64,000 nt of DNA from Diphasiastrum complanatum (lineage: Eukaryota > Streptophyta > Lycopodiopsida > Lycopodiales > Lycopodiaceae), in assembly GCA_029204225.1 (NCBI GenBank), contig CM055094.1:62698442-62762441 (forward strand), written 5' to 3'. Of the stretch, positions 62,860 through 64,000 are shown piece by piece (position 1 is the first letter of the stretch; each line of letters starts with the position of its first letter). Both the position numbers and the translations under genes were made by a program. Under the pieces are notes generated by a model. The model worked only from the letters and a program-made list of their open reading frames with translations. It had not been told where the DNA came from and searched no databases.

Positions 62860-64000
62860 GGTGCCCAAGGGCACATAAGACAAGAAATAAGTACACATAT
62901 CTCATAGGATCACTGTCCATGTCAGACAACATAAAAAAAAAAACACTAGTCTAAGTGGAAAAAGCAATATAGAATCTCTCTAGCTAGTCAGAAGACGCAT
63001 CGAACATAGAATCATAAAAAGCATTCAAGAGCTTAACCTCCAGCTCTGAAGAGGGTACAAGTGCTAGAGCTTAACCGCCTGCTCTGTTGAGGAAAGTAAA
63101 AGGAAGAATAAAATATCAATCTCGGAAAAAACGTCTGATACCCATAGAAGCTGTGATCTGTGGTCGAGGAGCTCTGGTAGCTCTGGAAGCTCATGTTGAT
63201 CTGGCAGGAGGTGGTGGCTGAGCACGCTCGGCCTTCGCCCTCATCGAGATGACTGTCTCATCATCTGATAGGTCGTCGCGCTCCCGCTTTTGAAAGAAGC
63301 TAGTAATAAGATGCTGGCCAGAATCAGTATTACTCTCCAAAGGTATCAAAGAGGCTCTCAACATAAGCATCTCTCATAGTAAAAGGCCGACACATCTAGG
63401 ATCCTGATACTCCAAAAAGGTACTGAGGGTAGTGGGGGTGTCCCGATACAAACAATAATATCGGCCACATATCTCATAGTATGCAGGGCATGTGAAGATA
63501 AAATGGAACTCATCCTCCACTACACCCAATGTGCATACCTGGTATATCCAATGCTCTCTCAAAATGCCTGAATATCTGCCTATCTCGATAGCAAGCTGAT
63601 GCGAAGAGACTCTTAACTGTCCCAATCTGTAACTTTGTCATGATCATGACGATCCCATACTATGTGACAATATCTACAATACAGCTGCTGTCTGATAAAT
63701 GCATGAGTTCCCTATGGGAGATCCAGCATCGAGAAGCCCCATGACTGAAAGACAGCCACCACATCACCGTACCAAGAAGATCTAGCTGCTGTCCAGCTAT
63801 AGCCTGAGAAGAAGTAAGTGCTGCCATCACGTATCTGTGAGTATCCATGGTCTCAAGTCGATGTAGAAAGGTAACAATCTGAAACAAAGCCTCTACCACC
63901 ATGGGGAGTGAGGCGAACTCAGCTAAAAGAATCTCACGAGGAACTGATGGCTTCACACGAATCATCCTTCCTAACATGGTGATCTGCAGGCGAGTGATGT
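62860..64000 (-). mobile_element. LINE-I, ORF2 C-terminal region and 3' UTR
   Basis: The 3' UTR resumes with CCAAGGGCAC beside gypsy-3. 63374-63625 reads GQLRVSSHQLAIEIGRYSGI, then VCTLGVVEDEFHFIFTCPAY and YEICGRYYCLY; 63660-63977 reads MLGRMIRVKPSVPREILLAE and FASLPMVVEALF. Frameshifts separate them. The element continues beyond the window. Confidence 0.85.

Overview
The window looks like nuclear DNA from a land plant with a large, repeat-filled genome. The only cellular gene I can recognise is an alpha-mannosidase (glycoside hydrolase family 38) whose GT-AG exons are separated by introns of up to 13.9 kb. Almost everything else is retrotransposons: Ty3/gypsy, Ty1/copia and an ORF1/ORF2 LINE family. 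The LINE reverse transcriptase does not look like a typical angiosperm L1, so a non-flowering lineage such as a fern or lycophyte is possible. That is a weak inference and I do not name a species.

Layout. 1-699 is a degenerate LTR-like repeat. 705-5655 is gypsy-1 (minus), flanked by ACAGT target duplications. 6983-13607 is gypsy-2 (plus), a decayed chromodomain-type element flanked by AACCC. 13613-16247 is old repeat-derived sequence with a small promoter-like patch. 16248-34762 (minus) carries seven consecutive in-frame exons of the alpha-mannosidase. Its 13.9 kb intron holds a LINE 5' fragment (A), a broken gypsy element (gypsy-4) and a copia element (copia-1) nested inside the gypsy-4 reverse transcriptase. 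35976-45520 is a plus-strand head-to-tail LINE series (B, C, D, E) in which LINE-D has both ORFs open. 45521-46954 is a copia 3' fragment with its LTR. 46955-64000 is a minus-strand head-to-tail LINE series (M, L, K, F, J, H, I, named here from low to high coordinate), joined by (GA)n-type microsatellites. Gypsy-3 (57181-62859) is inserted in the 3' tail of LINE-I.

The strongest unusual signals are in the LINEs. In every copy where the ORF1/ORF2 junction survives (A, C, D and the diverged J), ORF1 and ORF2 are in the same frame and separated by one UAG. In C, D and J there is no AUG that could start ORF2 without losing the endonuclease N-terminus. An imperfect hairpin starts about 7 nt after each UAG. 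This suggests translation of ORF2 by stop-codon readthrough. Separately, the 3' ends of the LINEs share a two-part stem-loop whose inner stem changes sequence between copies while keeping its pairing. Gypsy-3 inserted precisely into one of these stem-loops.

Gypsy-1 and gypsy-3 are one family with unusual LTR ends (AG...CT instead of TG...CA). They carry different deletions and neither can be autonomous. The alpha-mannosidase exons are all open and correctly spliced in silico, so the host gene may be active despite its insertions. Its first and last exons are not recognisable in the window.
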